DNA of 64,000 bases from Balanoglossus misakiensis. Taxonomy: Eukaryota > Hemichordata. The first letter of the stretch is position 1. Each line of letters opens with the position of its first letter. The DNA lies in the NCBI GenBank assembly GCA_040954595.2, contig JBECUI020000027.1, positions 1 through 64,000 on the forward strand, given 5' to 3'. The translations under genes were made by a program, and so were the position numbers. Below are positions 38,116 to 48,034 of the stretch, piece by piece. The notes beneath the pieces are model-generated. The model worked only from the letters and a program-made list of their open reading frames with translations, made no database searches and was not told the DNA's origin.

Positions 38116-39744
38116 ATGATTCAAATATTGATAGTGGATGATAAACAGATTCACAGAACCGGATTGGAACGCCTTATATTGAAGCTATTTCCTGAACTGA
38201 TAGTGTTTAAAGCAAAAAATGGCAAGGAGGCATTGACGCTATTATCGACAGAAAAAATCGATGTCCTTATCACGGATATAATAATGCCCGTATTGGATGG
38301 AATCGCCTTACTTAAAAATATTAATGAGACTCATATAAAAATAAAGATCATCATCCTGAGTGCCTTTGGTGAATTTGAATATGCGAAACAGGCTATGAAA
38401 TTTGGTTCATCGGAATATCTTCTGAAACCGGTAGATTCTCAGCAATTATATGATCTCATGTCAAAGATTATAATGGAGATTGAGTATGATAGAAAACGCG
38501 ACGAAGCTTCCATGCTGACCAATGATTTTTTGGAACACTCTTTACCGCTGTATATAGATAATATTTTCTCAAAGTATATAAGGGGGAAAAATGATAGTGA
38601 TGAATTGAACCACATTCAGGAAATGACAAAAGAGAATCGATGGTGCACAGTAGTTCTGATAAAAATTAATCAATTAGAAAATCAGTGTTATAGACTAAGG
38701 AAAGTTGGTACAGATCTTCGATATGAGATAAAAAATCTTCTTACAGATACATTCAAGGTCATGGGACATGGCATCTCATTTTTTGATCAATTTCAGGAAG
38801 GTCATATTTATCATTTAATTTTTAGTGATGATTTCACAAAACGCGATTTGAAAAAAATCAATGAACAGATTCGGCATGTTCAAAGGAAATTGGAAATCTT
38901 GTGTGAAGTATCGTGCTTCTGTGCATTTTCTGAGGAGAGCATAGATTTCCAGGCTTACAACCCTGATTTGACCGATTTGTTAGAAAAAACCATGATGATG
39001 AATTACTATTTGGATGATAAGGTTTTCAGTTCCAGAATCGGTATGGAAATTACCAACAGCCATATCATAGTGCAGGAAGCAATTAAAGATAAGTTGAAGC
39101 AGGCAATAATGTCCATGGACAAGCAGGATATTATTAAGACATCCGGGCTTATGATAGAAAATCTCCTGTCAAAGGAATTGATTGAACCCGCTTTACTAAA
39201 AGAGATCGTGTTCGAGCTTGTAAAGGATATAATTCATGACCTTAGTTTGACAATGAATCAGGAGGAGGCAAGAAACCACATTGCTGCCCTGAAAGAGTCG
39301 ATTAAAACTAGCGTGAATCTGACAGCGTTGAAAGGTAGGGTCAGCAATTCCCTGCTGGATTTCTCATCAAACAGGTATAAGATGCTTCATAATGCAGATA
39401 AACTTATGATTGAAGAGATGCTCGACTTCATAAAAGGACATTATTCCGAAGATTTATCACTTCAGCTCATGGCGGATATGATCCCCTTCAGCTTACCATA
39501 TTTCTCTACCCTTTTCAAATGTAAAACCGGTGTGAATTTCAGTAAATACTTATTGGCCGTTCGTATGGAGGAAGCAAAAAAATTACTTTCGGCAAGTAAT
39601 GAAAAGATATTTGCCATAGCGAATCGAGTAGGATATAACGACCCTAAGTATTTTGACCGGGTTTTCAAGAAAGAATCAGGCATGACGCCTAAGGAATATA
39701 GAAAACTAACAGCGCAACTAGCCATTAAAGATAGAAACCTATGA
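38116..39744 (+). CDS. YesN-type response regulator with AraC HTH output
   Basis: 542 residues from the ATG at 38116 (AGGAGG just upstream; the ATG at 38080 is rejected). Receiver domain with phospho-acceptor D54 in LITDIIMP and Lys in LLKPVDS; long middle region; C-terminal AraC-type HTH (MADMIPFSLPYFSTLFKCKTGVN; ANRVGYNDPKYFDRVFKKESGMTPKEYR). Partner of the kinase gene it overlaps by 4 bases. Expected to activate the sugar importer and GH127 genes downstream. Confidence 0.9.
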   Translation: MIQILIVDDKQIHRTGLERLILKLFPELIVFKAKNGKEALTLLSTEKIDVLITDIIMPVLDGIALLKNINETHIKIKIIILSAFGEFEYAKQAMKFGSSEYLLKPVDSQQLYDLMSKIIMEIEYDRKRDEASMLTNDFLEHSLPLYIDNIFSKYIRGKNDSDELNHIQEMTKENRWCTVVLIKINQLENQCYRLRKVGTDLRYEIKNLLTDTFKVMGHGISFFDQFQEGHIYHLIFSDDFTKRDLKKINEQIRHVQRKLEILCEVSCFCAFSEESIDFQAYNPDLTDLLEKTMMMNYYLDDKVFSSRIGMEITNSHIIVQEAIKDKLKQAIMSMDKQDIIKTSGLMIENLLSKELIEPALLKEIVFELVKDIIHDLSLTMNQEEARNHIAALKESIKTSVNLTALKGRVSNSLLDFSSNRYKMLHNADKLMIEEMLDFIKGHYSEDLSLQLMADMIPFSLPYFSTLFKCKTGVNFSKYLLAVRMEEAKKLLSASNEKIFAIANRVGYNDPKYFDRVFKKESGMTPKEYRKLTAQLAIKDRNL

Positions 39745-41558
39745 AGACACTGAGAAAACACTGGATAATGATGAGATTCAGAACAAAGGCCTTGTTGCTG
39801 TTGGTTTTGGTCGGCGTTGCTCCCCTTTTGATTTTCGGGTATATGATATATGGGCGAATGACCAAAGTGCTTTCCGATGAAGTTGAAAAAACAACATTCA
39901 TCAATCTCCAAAAAAATATTGAGATAATGGACAAACGGCTTCAGGAAATTGAGGAGGAATCGGAATCGCTGATAGCAGATCCGGATCTGTACATTCTCTT
40001 GAAGCGAGGCTTACCGGAAAATGATTTTGCCTTGCTTCAGCTCTACAAGCAGGGCAGAAAAGTATTGAAAAGGCATTTCGACAGATACGCTGATGTATAC
40101 AATGCATTTCTGATGACAACCGTAATCCCATTCAGTTCAAAGAATAATATGCATGTTCCGGTAAAATCTTTCTATACGTCGAGTATGGCGGCCGGAGCAA
40201 TAGAAGCCGATGGTGGTCTCCGATGGGTTCCGACCTACGATTTTGCAGATATGTACGGATTGGAGAAATATCGGCATATACAATTTTCCTATAAAAAGAT
40301 GTTTACGGCATCACGGCTGATCAAACCGGTGTATAACGATACGAGCAGATTAAGCACTGAAGGTTACATAAGTATTAAGCACCTGGATGGGGATATAGAA
40401 AGACCCATTTTACTTCTGCAGTTTAAAGATAACATATTTAATGAAGCATTTGAGAATCTTCATACCTATCAGGGGTCGGTTCACTATGTAATAGACGCAG
40501 TCGGACAGGTCATCTCAAGCAGTAATGGGACTATTGTCTCGAAACAGCTGAATCTGGACTGGCTTGATAAGATTACAGCCGAGCGGAATGGTTCATTCTA
40601 CATCAACAATAAAAAAGACAGGCAGCTGCTGTCTTTCAGTGAGATTGAAACAACAGGCTGGATAGCGATAATAGCGATACCTTATGAGTCTATGGTTGCT
40701 TCAATTCCCGATTTTAGCTCAATGGTTTATCTGTTAATGTTGCTGATTGTCCTTTTATCCATTTTGGCATCTGTTTTTGCATCCAATATTATCACCAAAC
40801 CTATAAAAAAAATCCTGATCGTTCTGGACAGAATGAGTCAGGGCAAATTTCATAGTAGAATAAATGATTATGCAGACGATGAGATAGGTGCCCTTTATGC
40901 CCACTTCAACCATTTGAGTGGCCGGATGGAGCATTTGATTCAGTCAAATTATCTTGCTAAAATCAATGAGAAGGAAGCTATAATAAATGCACTGACGTCT
41001 CAGATAAATCCTCATTTCATTACGAATACCTTGAGTACAATTAACTGGATGGCACTTAATATAAATGCCTGGACAATCAGTAAAACAACCATAAGCCTAT
41101 CAAAAATTCTGGACTATACGATCCGCAACACAGAGGACCTGGTCACACTGGAAAAAGAAGTTGAATGTCTGAAACACTACATATTCATCATGTCTCAACG
41201 GTTTGAAGGGGTTTTTCAGGTATCGTTCAATATTGATCATGAGCTGATGGGGGGATATGTTCCAAAGCTTTTTCTTCAGCCACTGGTTGAAAATGCAATA
41301 AATCATGGCTTTGCAGAAATGACCGAGGGAGGCATGATTATTATTGAGGGAAAACAAACTCCAGATAACAGGTATTTCAGCGTACAGGACAATGGTATGG
41401 GCATGGAAAATATTCAGAGAACCAAAGAAGACAGTGCATCCATAGGTCTGGTCAATGTTCAAAAGAGAATTGAACTTCTTTACGGTGAAGAATCCTGCTT
41501 CACCATCGATTCGAAAGTTGGAAGCTATACAAAAGTTTCCCTTAAGCTACCCAGATAA
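39741..41558 (+). CDS. YesM-type sensor histidine kinase
   Basis: 605 residues. Membrane segments at about 15-37 and 325-350 enclose an extracellular sensor (dCache-like). Then HAMP (NIITKPIKKILIVLDRMSQGKF), a His_kinase domain with phospho-acceptor H425 in QINPHFITN, and an ATPase with QPLVENAINHG (about 513) and DNGMGM. It senses an extracellular signal, probably a carbohydrate or loaded binding protein. Confidence 0.92.
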   Translation: MKTLRKHWIMMRFRTKALLLLVLVGVAPLLIFGYMIYGRMTKVLSDEVEKTTFINLQKNIEIMDKRLQEIEEESESLIADPDLYILLKRGLPENDFALLQLYKQGRKVLKRHFDRYADVYNAFLMTTVIPFSSKNNMHVPVKSFYTSSMAAGAIEADGGLRWVPTYDFADMYGLEKYRHIQFSYKKMFTASRLIKPVYNDTSRLSTEGYISIKHLDGDIERPILLLQFKDNIFNEAFENLHTYQGSVHYVIDAVGQVISSSNGTIVSKQLNLDWLDKITAERNGSFYINNKKDRQLLSFSEIETTGWIAIIAIPYESMVASIPDFSSMVYLLMLLIVLLSILASVFASNIITKPIKKILIVLDRMSQGKFHSRINDYADDEIGALYAHFNHLSGRMEHLIQSNYLAKINEKEAIINALTSQINPHFITNTLSTINWMALNINAWTISKTTISLSKILDYTIRNTEDLVTLEKEVECLKHYIFIMSQRFEGVFQVSFNIDHELMGGYVPKLFLQPLVENAINHGFAEMTEGGMIIIEGKQTPDNRYFSVQDNGMGMENIQRTKEDSASIGLVNVQKRIELLYGEESCFTIDSKVGSYTKVSLKLPR

Positions 41559-41668
41559 AGAATATTAATATAGTCCACCTTTCAAAAAAATATCAAATAT
41601 ACTGTTTGGATAAGAATCTCTAAACTAAATTCAGAGTTGAAAAAATATAGTTTAAAGGAGATTTCTAA

Positions 41669-43051
41669 ATGAACAGAGAATCAAGGCTAATTATAATTTT
41701 AGTTATTGTAACATTGGCTATGACATTCCCGTTTACATTGGCAGCTTCGGGTCAACAGGAACCAGCTGATAATGTTGGTACAGGTGTAGAACGAGTAACC
41801 ATTAAGTTCACTTATTGGGGTAGTCCGATTGAGAAAGAAGCTATAGGGGAGAATCTCAAGAAATTTGAGGAGACTTACAGCCATATCAAGGTAGATGCAG
41901 AATACATCCCCAATGCAGATTATCTAGTAAAAATCACAGCAATGATGGCCGGTGGAGATGCACCGGATGTTGGCTATCTATTTTCAGCAAATGCATTGGC
42001 TTGGGCGCAAGATGGACTATTGATGAATATCAATACATTCCTTGAAAATGATCCAGAGATGGATAGAAAAGACTTCCTTGACGCACTCTGGTATGACTGG
42101 GCTCCAGGAAAAAGTCTTGGTACTAATACAGCTTGTGAAGCATTCGCACTTTATTACAACAAAAAGTTATTATCAGATGCTGGAATTGAAGTGCCGGTTA
42201 CCGCTGATACTGCATGGGCCTGGGATGAATTTGTAGAAGTAGCTCAGCGATTAACTATTGATGCCAACGGGAACAATGCCCTTAGTCAAGATTTTGATCC
42301 AGCGAATATAAGCCGTTATGGCGTACAGTTTGGAACATGGTATGGATCTTATATGTCAATGGTATTCTCTAACGGTGGCGATTTCATAAATGAAGATGGT
42401 ACTGAGTTTACACTTGATAAACCGGAAGCGATTGAAGCCATTCAGAAAATGGCTGACTTAATCAATGTGTACCATGTTGCTCCGTCACCAGCACAAGTTG
42501 TTAGTATGCCTTCACCTGTTGTAGGACTTCAATCTGAACAAGTTGCCATGATGCTCGACGGACAGTGGAACTTACTGGACCTTGGTGTAGCTGCTTCAGA
42601 TGGTTTTGAGTTTGGTGTAGGAGTGCTGCCTAAAATGAAAAAATCAGTTACACTGATTCTCGGTTCTCCAACAGTAATATTTAAATCAACAGAACATCCT
42701 GAGGAATCATGGTTACTTTTTAAATGGCTTGCGAATCCGGAAAGTGGTCTTGCACTTCATAAGGGAGGTTTGTGGATGCCCTTGTTAAAAGAATGGTATG
42801 AAAAACCTGAGCTCATTGCCAAATGGGCTGAGAATAATCCCGCGCATCCGGAAGGATATAAAACTGCCATTATGGAACAGACACTTGAACGTGGGATGAG
42901 AGCACCGATTTATTACACAAATGGTTTTGTAGAGATGGATGAGATTGTTAGTTCAGCTCTTGATGAAGTGTGGCTTGGACAGCGTTCTGCAGAAGAAGTT
43001 CTTACAGAAATTGCAGATCAGGTTGAAAGTAAATTGAACGGTCGTTTCTAA
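41669..43051 (+). CDS. Sugar ABC transporter solute-binding protein
   Basis: 460 residues. N-terminal signal (LIIILVIVTLAMTFPFTLAAS), then the family 1 binding protein with MMAGGDAPDVGYLFS and FKWLANPESGLALHKGGLWMP. AAAGGAG precedes the ATG. A stem-loop after the gene separates it from the permeases. Confidence 0.9.
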   Translation: MNRESRLIIILVIVTLAMTFPFTLAASGQQEPADNVGTGVERVTIKFTYWGSPIEKEAIGENLKKFEETYSHIKVDAEYIPNADYLVKITAMMAGGDAPDVGYLFSANALAWAQDGLLMNINTFLENDPEMDRKDFLDALWYDWAPGKSLGTNTACEAFALYYNKKLLSDAGIEVPVTADTAWAWDEFVEVAQRLTIDANGNNALSQDFDPANISRYGVQFGTWYGSYMSMVFSNGGDFINEDGTEFTLDKPEAIEAIQKMADLINVYHVAPSPAQVVSMPSPVVGLQSEQVAMMLDGQWNLLDLGVAASDGFEFGVGVLPKMKKSVTLILGSPTVIFKSTEHPEESWLLFKWLANPESGLALHKGGLWMPLLKEWYEKPELIAKWAENNPAHPEGYKTAIMEQTLERGMRAPIYYTNGFVEMDEIVSSALDEVWLGQRSAEEVLTEIADQVESKLNGRF

Positions 43052-43069
43052 ATCGATTATGACTAACGG

Positions 43070-43100
43070 GGCGGCAGTTGGTTTGGCTGCCGCCTTTTAA
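43070..43100 (+). terminator. Intercistronic hairpin between binding protein and permease genes
   Basis: GGCGGCAG (43070-43077) pairs with CTGCCGCC (43087-43094), followed by TTTTAATTAA. GC-rich 8-bp stem plus T run. Probably a partial terminator that keeps binding-protein mRNA in excess over permease mRNA. Confidence 0.75.
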
Positions 43101-43127
43101 TTAATGTTTCAGAAATGAGGTAGAAAC

Positions 43128-44027
43128 ATGAATAAAAAATCGATTATGAAAAGAGATTACAAAGATCTTAGGGCAGGACTACTCTTTGCTTCTCCTGCAA
43201 TATTGGGATTTCTGATATTTTCAATAGGCCCCATGTTGGCCAGTCTGATATTGAGCTTCACAGATTATCGCATCGTTAATGAGCCGGAATTTATAGGATT
43301 TAAGAACTATATCAATCTGTTTACGAGTGAAACTTCGTTATTTTTCAAATCAATATCAGTAACATTCACTTATGTAATACTGAGTGTGCCACTCGGTGTT
43401 GCGTTTCATTTCCTGTCAGCGGTATTGATGAATAGGGATATAAAAGGCAAGACATTTTTCAGAGCCGTTTATTATATACCTTCCATAATACCTGTGGCGG
43501 CATCCTGTATGATCTGGATGTGGATATTCAATCCTGAAAGAGGTCTGCTAAATTATGTATTACGTGTGATGCACCTGCCTACTTCACAATGGATTGGTGC
43601 TGAGCAGAGTGTTGTTCCGTCTATTGTATTAATCGCAATTTGGATGGCTGGCAACACCATGGTGATTTTCCTTGCCGGAATGCAGGATATTCCAAAATCC
43701 TTGTATGAATCCATTGATGTCGATGGGGGGAATCCTTTCCACAAATTAATTCATATTACCTTGCCTCTGTCCACGCCCTTTATCTTTTTCAATACGATCA
43801 TGGGTATCATCGGAGGCTTTCAGGTATTTGTCCAGCCAATGATCATGACAGACGGAGGACCTGGAAACAGCAGTTTGTTCTACTCGCTCTATGTTTTCAG
43901 AGAGGGATTTGAATACTCAAGAATGGGTTCGGCCAGTGCAATGTCCTGGATGCTGTTTCTGATTATTATCATTCTGGCAGGATTTTTTGCCAAATTCTCC
44001 AAGAAGTGGGTGTTCTATGCCGGTTAG
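43128..44027 (+). CDS. Sugar ABC transporter permease 1
   Basis: 299 residues, six likely membrane segments (FASPAILGFLIFSIGPMLASL first). EAA loop KSLYESIDVDGGNPFHKLIHITLPL. Its stop lies 8-10 bases inside the next gene. Confidence 0.88.
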   Translation: MNKKSIMKRDYKDLRAGLLFASPAILGFLIFSIGPMLASLILSFTDYRIVNEPEFIGFKNYINLFTSETSLFFKSISVTFTYVILSVPLGVAFHFLSAVLMNRDIKGKTFFRAVYYIPSIIPVAASCMIWMWIFNPERGLLNYVLRVMHLPTSQWIGAEQSVVPSIVLIAIWMAGNTMVIFLAGMQDIPKSLYESIDVDGGNPFHKLIHITLPLSTPFIFFNTIMGIIGGFQVFVQPMIMTDGGPGNSSLFYSLYVFREGFEYSRMGSASAMSWMLFLIIIILAGFFAKFSKKWVFYAG

Positions 44028-44886
44028 TAAAAAAAAAGGCCTTGGAAAAATTGGAAAATATGCGGCATTAGGATTGCTGATCATAATATGTTTTTTGTTT
44101 ATAGTGCCATTTCTGTGGATGATCCGAAGCTCTTTAATTCCACTTTACGAAATACTTAAAACACCGATTCAGTGGTTTCCAAAGAAGCTGGATCTAGGTA
44201 ATTATGTGGAGGCCCTAACCATACTGCCCTTTGGCAGATTCTTCTTCAACACAAGCTTCATACTTGTAATGTCGCTGATAGGTATTCTTATCTCTGCCAC
44301 ATTAGCGGCTTTTAGTTTTTCAAGATTGGATTGGCCGGGAAGAGATGTAGTTTTCTACATACTGATGTCAACGCTTATGCTTCCAGCTTTTGCCACTATG
44401 ATTCCGACATTCTTAGGGTGGAGATTAGTTGGAGCTTTGAACTCATACCTGCCTCTGATTATTCCAAACTGGTTCTCTGGTGGTGCAACTGGTCACCTGT
44501 CTTCTGTCTTCTATATTTTTTTACTACGTCAGTTTTTTATGACCATACCAAGAGAACTTGACGAAGCTGCGAGAATAGATGGAGCAAGTCACTTTACGGT
44601 GTATTGGAAGATTCTTTTACCCCTGGTTAAGCCTGGCATCATGGTGGTGATACTATTTGCCTCATTCAGCATATGGAATGATTTTCTGAGTCCGGCCATC
44701 TATCTGAACGATGTCGATAAGTACACATTGAACCTTGGATTAAGACTGTTTTCCGGTATGTATAATGCTCAGTGGAATCTCATGATGGCAGCGGCCACCG
44801 TTGTGACGATACCGCCGATTATTCTTTTTATTGTTGGGCAACGGTATTTTATCGAAGGTATTTCTTTCTCAGGTATAAAAGGTTAA
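44017..44886 (+). CDS. Sugar ABC transporter permease 2
   Basis: 289 residues from MPVSKKKGLGK (ATG at 44017; the ATG at 43987 lies deep in the previous gene and is rejected). EAA loop RELDEAARIDGASHFTVYWKILLPLV. Overlap with permease 1 implies coupling. Confidence 0.88.
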   Translation: MPVSKKKGLGKIGKYAALGLLIIICFLFIVPFLWMIRSSLIPLYEILKTPIQWFPKKLDLGNYVEALTILPFGRFFFNTSFILVMSLIGILISATLAAFSFSRLDWPGRDVVFYILMSTLMLPAFATMIPTFLGWRLVGALNSYLPLIIPNWFSGGATGHLSSVFYIFLLRQFFMTIPRELDEAARIDGASHFTVYWKILLPLVKPGIMVVILFASFSIWNDFLSPAIYLNDVDKYTLNLGLRLFSGMYNAQWNLMMAAATVVTIPPIILFIVGQRYFIEGISFSGIKG

Positions 44887-44899
44887 GTAAAAAAACAGG

Positions 44900-46771
44900 A
44901 TGTATATGGGTTACAGTAAATTTGAGAAGCTGCCTCTGGGAAGTATAGAAGCCAGAGATTGGCTCAAGACACAATTGGAATTACAGAAAAACGGACTGAC
45001 CGGTCACTTGGAGGAACAGTGGGCCGATGTTGGGGATGATAACGGCTGGAAAGGCGGTAAAGGCGAAAGCTGGGAAAGGGGGCCCTACTATCTGGACGGC
45101 CTTGTCGCCCTGGCTTATACATTGAAGGATCAAGAGCTTATCGATAAAGCGCAGAAGTGGATTGAATGGACTCTGAACAGTCAAAAGCCTAACGGTCTTT
45201 TTGGTCCTGAATGCATAACCACAGTCAATGTCGATGTGGATAAAAGCCAGGACTGGTGGCATTACATGATTATGCTCAAAGTGATGATGCAGTATTATGA
45301 TGCGACACAGGACGAGCGGATTATCGGGTTTTTGAGTAAATTTTTGCTCTATGCCTCTGAGAACATGGAAGCCATGCCCCTGAGAGGATGGGCTAAAGCC
45401 AGGGGATCGGAAATGCTGCTCTGCATCAACTGGTTGAAAAATTATGTAGATAAACCATTTTTGACAAAACTGGCGGATATCCTGATCAGGCAGACAAGCG
45501 ATTGGACGGATATCCTGAGAGATTTTCCCTATTGGAGAAAAGTTGAAAAATGGGACTGGACAACCCATGTCGTGAATGTTGCCATGGGCATCAAGATGCC
45601 TGGTGTCATTTATGAACACAGCGGCGATGAGAAACAGTTTGCAGCCATAAACAAAGGCATTGAGAGTCTTATGACTTATCATGGCCAGGTACACGGTATG
45701 TTTTCTGGTGACGAATGGCTTTCGGGCACAAGTCCTAGCCAGGGGATAGAATTATGCGCCATCGTTGAATACATGTATACACTGGAGGAACTGACGCGCA
45801 TCTCCGGTGACGGAAGATATGCCGACATTCTTGAGAAAGTGGCATTTAACGCCCTACCCGCTTCAATTTCACCTGACTGGATGACACATCAGTACGATCA
45901 GCAGGTGAATCAGGTAGTGTGCAATATTGCGCAAAGAAAATGGAGCAACGGCCCCGATGCCAATTTATTCGGTCTGGAACCGCATTTCGGGTGCTGCACC
46001 TCCAATATGCATCAGGGCTGGCCCAAGTTTACAGCCGGAATCATGATGCGCGACAAAGGAAATAATAGCTACGCTTTTGTTTCCTATGCGCCTTCTGCTA
46101 TAAGAACACAAACCAGGAACGGAGCTGATCTGTCTGTTGAGATTAGCGGCGATTACCCCTTCAGGGATAAAGTAAATATGAAGATAGGCATAAGCAGACC
46201 GGAAGCATTCAGTCTATCTTTCAGAATTCCCCAGTACTGCGAAGGCGCATCGATCAGTATTAATAATGAAGAAGTGGATTTCACCGTTTCAGATGGGTTT
46301 GCCCTCCTTTACAGAGAATGGCGCGATGGGGACCGGGTTGACCTGAGATTGCCCATGACTGTAAAAATGACACGAAGGAGCATGTTTGCCGCAGGCATTG
46401 AGCGAGGACCTCTTCAATATGCTTTGCCTATAGAAGAAGATTGGCGCCTCCTGGTCCGGCGTGAAATGTTCAACGATTATGAAGTATACCCCAATAGTCA
46501 ATGGCAGTACGGCATCATGAGCGATACGGATATATCGGTAGAATATAACGACATAGCCAAGCAACCTTTCAGCAATCAGTCACCCGCACCTGTTCAACTC
46601 ATAGTAAAAGGGAAATTCATTCCTGAATGGGGAATGGAGAACAACAGCGCTTCCGCTCCCGAGCTGTTTGAAGATGATCCCCAAAGACCTGTCCAGAAGC
46701 TGACTCTGATTCCCTATGGATGTTCCAGATTGAGAATAGGTGAAATTCCGGTTTTGAGAAAACCTACCTGA
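44900..46771 (+). CDS. Glycoside hydrolase family 127 (DUF1680) enzyme, probable beta-L-arabinofuranosidase-like
   Basis: 623 residues, cytoplasmic (no signal peptide). Key residues of the GH127 zinc-thiolate site can be seen: E284-x-C286 in GIELCAIVEYM and C365-C366 in HFGCCTSNM. In characterised GH127 enzymes the equivalent Cys of the CC pair is the nucleophile and the Glu and three Cys bind zinc. E272 in SGDEW could be the acid/base (inference). It should cleave oligosaccharides imported by the preceding ABC genes. Start ATG at 44900; an ATG at 44906 is equally well placed. The 3' half is duplicated at 36 kb. Confidence 0.88.
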   Translation: MYMGYSKFEKLPLGSIEARDWLKTQLELQKNGLTGHLEEQWADVGDDNGWKGGKGESWERGPYYLDGLVALAYTLKDQELIDKAQKWIEWTLNSQKPNGLFGPECITTVNVDVDKSQDWWHYMIMLKVMMQYYDATQDERIIGFLSKFLLYASENMEAMPLRGWAKARGSEMLLCINWLKNYVDKPFLTKLADILIRQTSDWTDILRDFPYWRKVEKWDWTTHVVNVAMGIKMPGVIYEHSGDEKQFAAINKGIESLMTYHGQVHGMFSGDEWLSGTSPSQGIELCAIVEYMYTLEELTRISGDGRYADILEKVAFNALPASISPDWMTHQYDQQVNQVVCNIAQRKWSNGPDANLFGLEPHFGCCTSNMHQGWPKFTAGIMMRDKGNNSYAFVSYAPSAIRTQTRNGADLSVEISGDYPFRDKVNMKIGISRPEAFSLSFRIPQYCEGASISINNEEVDFTVSDGFALLYREWRDGDRVDLRLPMTVKMTRRSMFAAGIERGPLQYALPIEEDWRLLVRREMFNDYEVYPNSQWQYGIMSDTDISVEYNDIAKQPFSNQSPAPVQLIVKGKFIPEWGMENNSASAPELFEDDPQRPVQKLTLIPYGCSRLRIGEIPVLRKPT

Positions 46772-47878
46772 GCGTAGGGACAGGTCGCGACCTGTCCCTA
46801 CGAAAACAGGTAGGGAAACGGTTGTATTCATGGTTGAATTAACATGACAAGACACCAAAACACATACATGGAATATAGAAAATAAAATCGCCTACAGGGA
46901 TACGGTTGTTCTCAAAATGGACTCACACGATTGTAGGGACAGGGCGCGACCTGGCCCTACAAAACAGGAAGGGAAACGGTTGTATTAAGGGATGAATTAA
47001 CATGACAAGACACCAAAACACATACATGAAATATAAAATCGCCTACAGGGATACGGGTATTCTCAAAATAGACTCACACGATTGTAGGGACAGGTCGCGA
47101 CTTGTCCCTACAAAACAGGTAGGGAAACGGTTGTATTCATGGTTGAATTAACATGACAAGACACCAAAACACATACATGAAATATAAAATCGCCTACAGG
47201 GATACGGGTATTCTCAAAATGGACTCACACGATTATAGGGACAGGGCGCGACCTGGCCCTACGAAACAGGAAGGGAAACGGTTGTATTCATGGTTGAATT
47301 AACATGACAAGACACCAAAACACATACATGAAATATAAAATCGCCTACAGGGATACGGGTATTCTCAAAATGGACTCACACGATTATAGGGACAGGGCGC
47401 GACCTGGCCCTACAAAACAGGAAGGGAAACGGTTGTATTAAGGGATGAATTAACATGACAAGACAGCAAAACACATACATGAAATATAAAATCGCCTACA
47501 GGGATACGGGTATTCTCAAAATGGACTCACACGATTGTAGGGACAGGTCGCGACCTGTCCCTACAAAACAGGAAGGGAAACGGTTGTATTAAGGGATGAA
47601 TTAACATGACAAGACACCAAAACACATACATGGAATATAGAAAATAAAATCGCCTACAGGGATACGGTTGTTCTCAAAATAGACTTACACGATTATAGGG
47701 ACAGGTCGCGACCTGGCCCTACAAAACAGGTAGGGAAACGGTTCTATTAAGGGATGAATTAACATGACAAGACAGCAAAACACATACATGAAATATAAAA
47801 TCGCCTACAGGGATACGGTTATTCACTAAATGGACTCACACGATTGTAGGGACAGGGCGCGACCTGGCCCTACGAAAA
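46772..47878. repeat. Tandem array 2: eight palindrome-bearing units of 151 or 158 bp
   Basis: Cores start at 46775, 46934, 47085, 47236, 47387, 47538, 47696 and 47847, so steps are 159, 151, 151, 151, 151, 158 and 151. The 7-base difference comes from presence or absence of an AAAATAA-like insert before ATCGCCTACAGGG. Follows GH127 directly, as array 1 follows the GH127 fragment. Confidence 0.95.
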
Positions 47879-47922
47879 CCGTATGTATAAGTAATTTCAG
47901 GAAAAAACAGATTATCTGATAC

Positions 47923-47953
47923 CCTCCATAGAAATTGCTAATTTCTATGGAGG
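47923..47953. terminator. 14-bp hairpin after array 2
   Basis: CCTCCATAGAAATT pairs perfectly with AATTTCTATGGAGG around a 3-base loop. No T run follows, so it may be a structural end or an operator rather than a simple terminator. Confidence 0.5.
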
Positions 47954-48034
47954 CATTGATTTATATCCCTAGGGCATCCATTCCCCGGAATCATCTGAAA
48001 ATTCAATTCGGGAAATATCTCAGCTTGTGATATT

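Noticed and set aside
44981-45694. 237-codon frame on the minus strand inside GH127
   Set aside because: Shadow of a highly biased real gene; composition-driven, no family, no ribosome site.
36891-47878. CRISPR array
   Set aside because: Units of 151-158 bp have conserved spacers and palindromic cores; there are no unique spacers and no cas genes.
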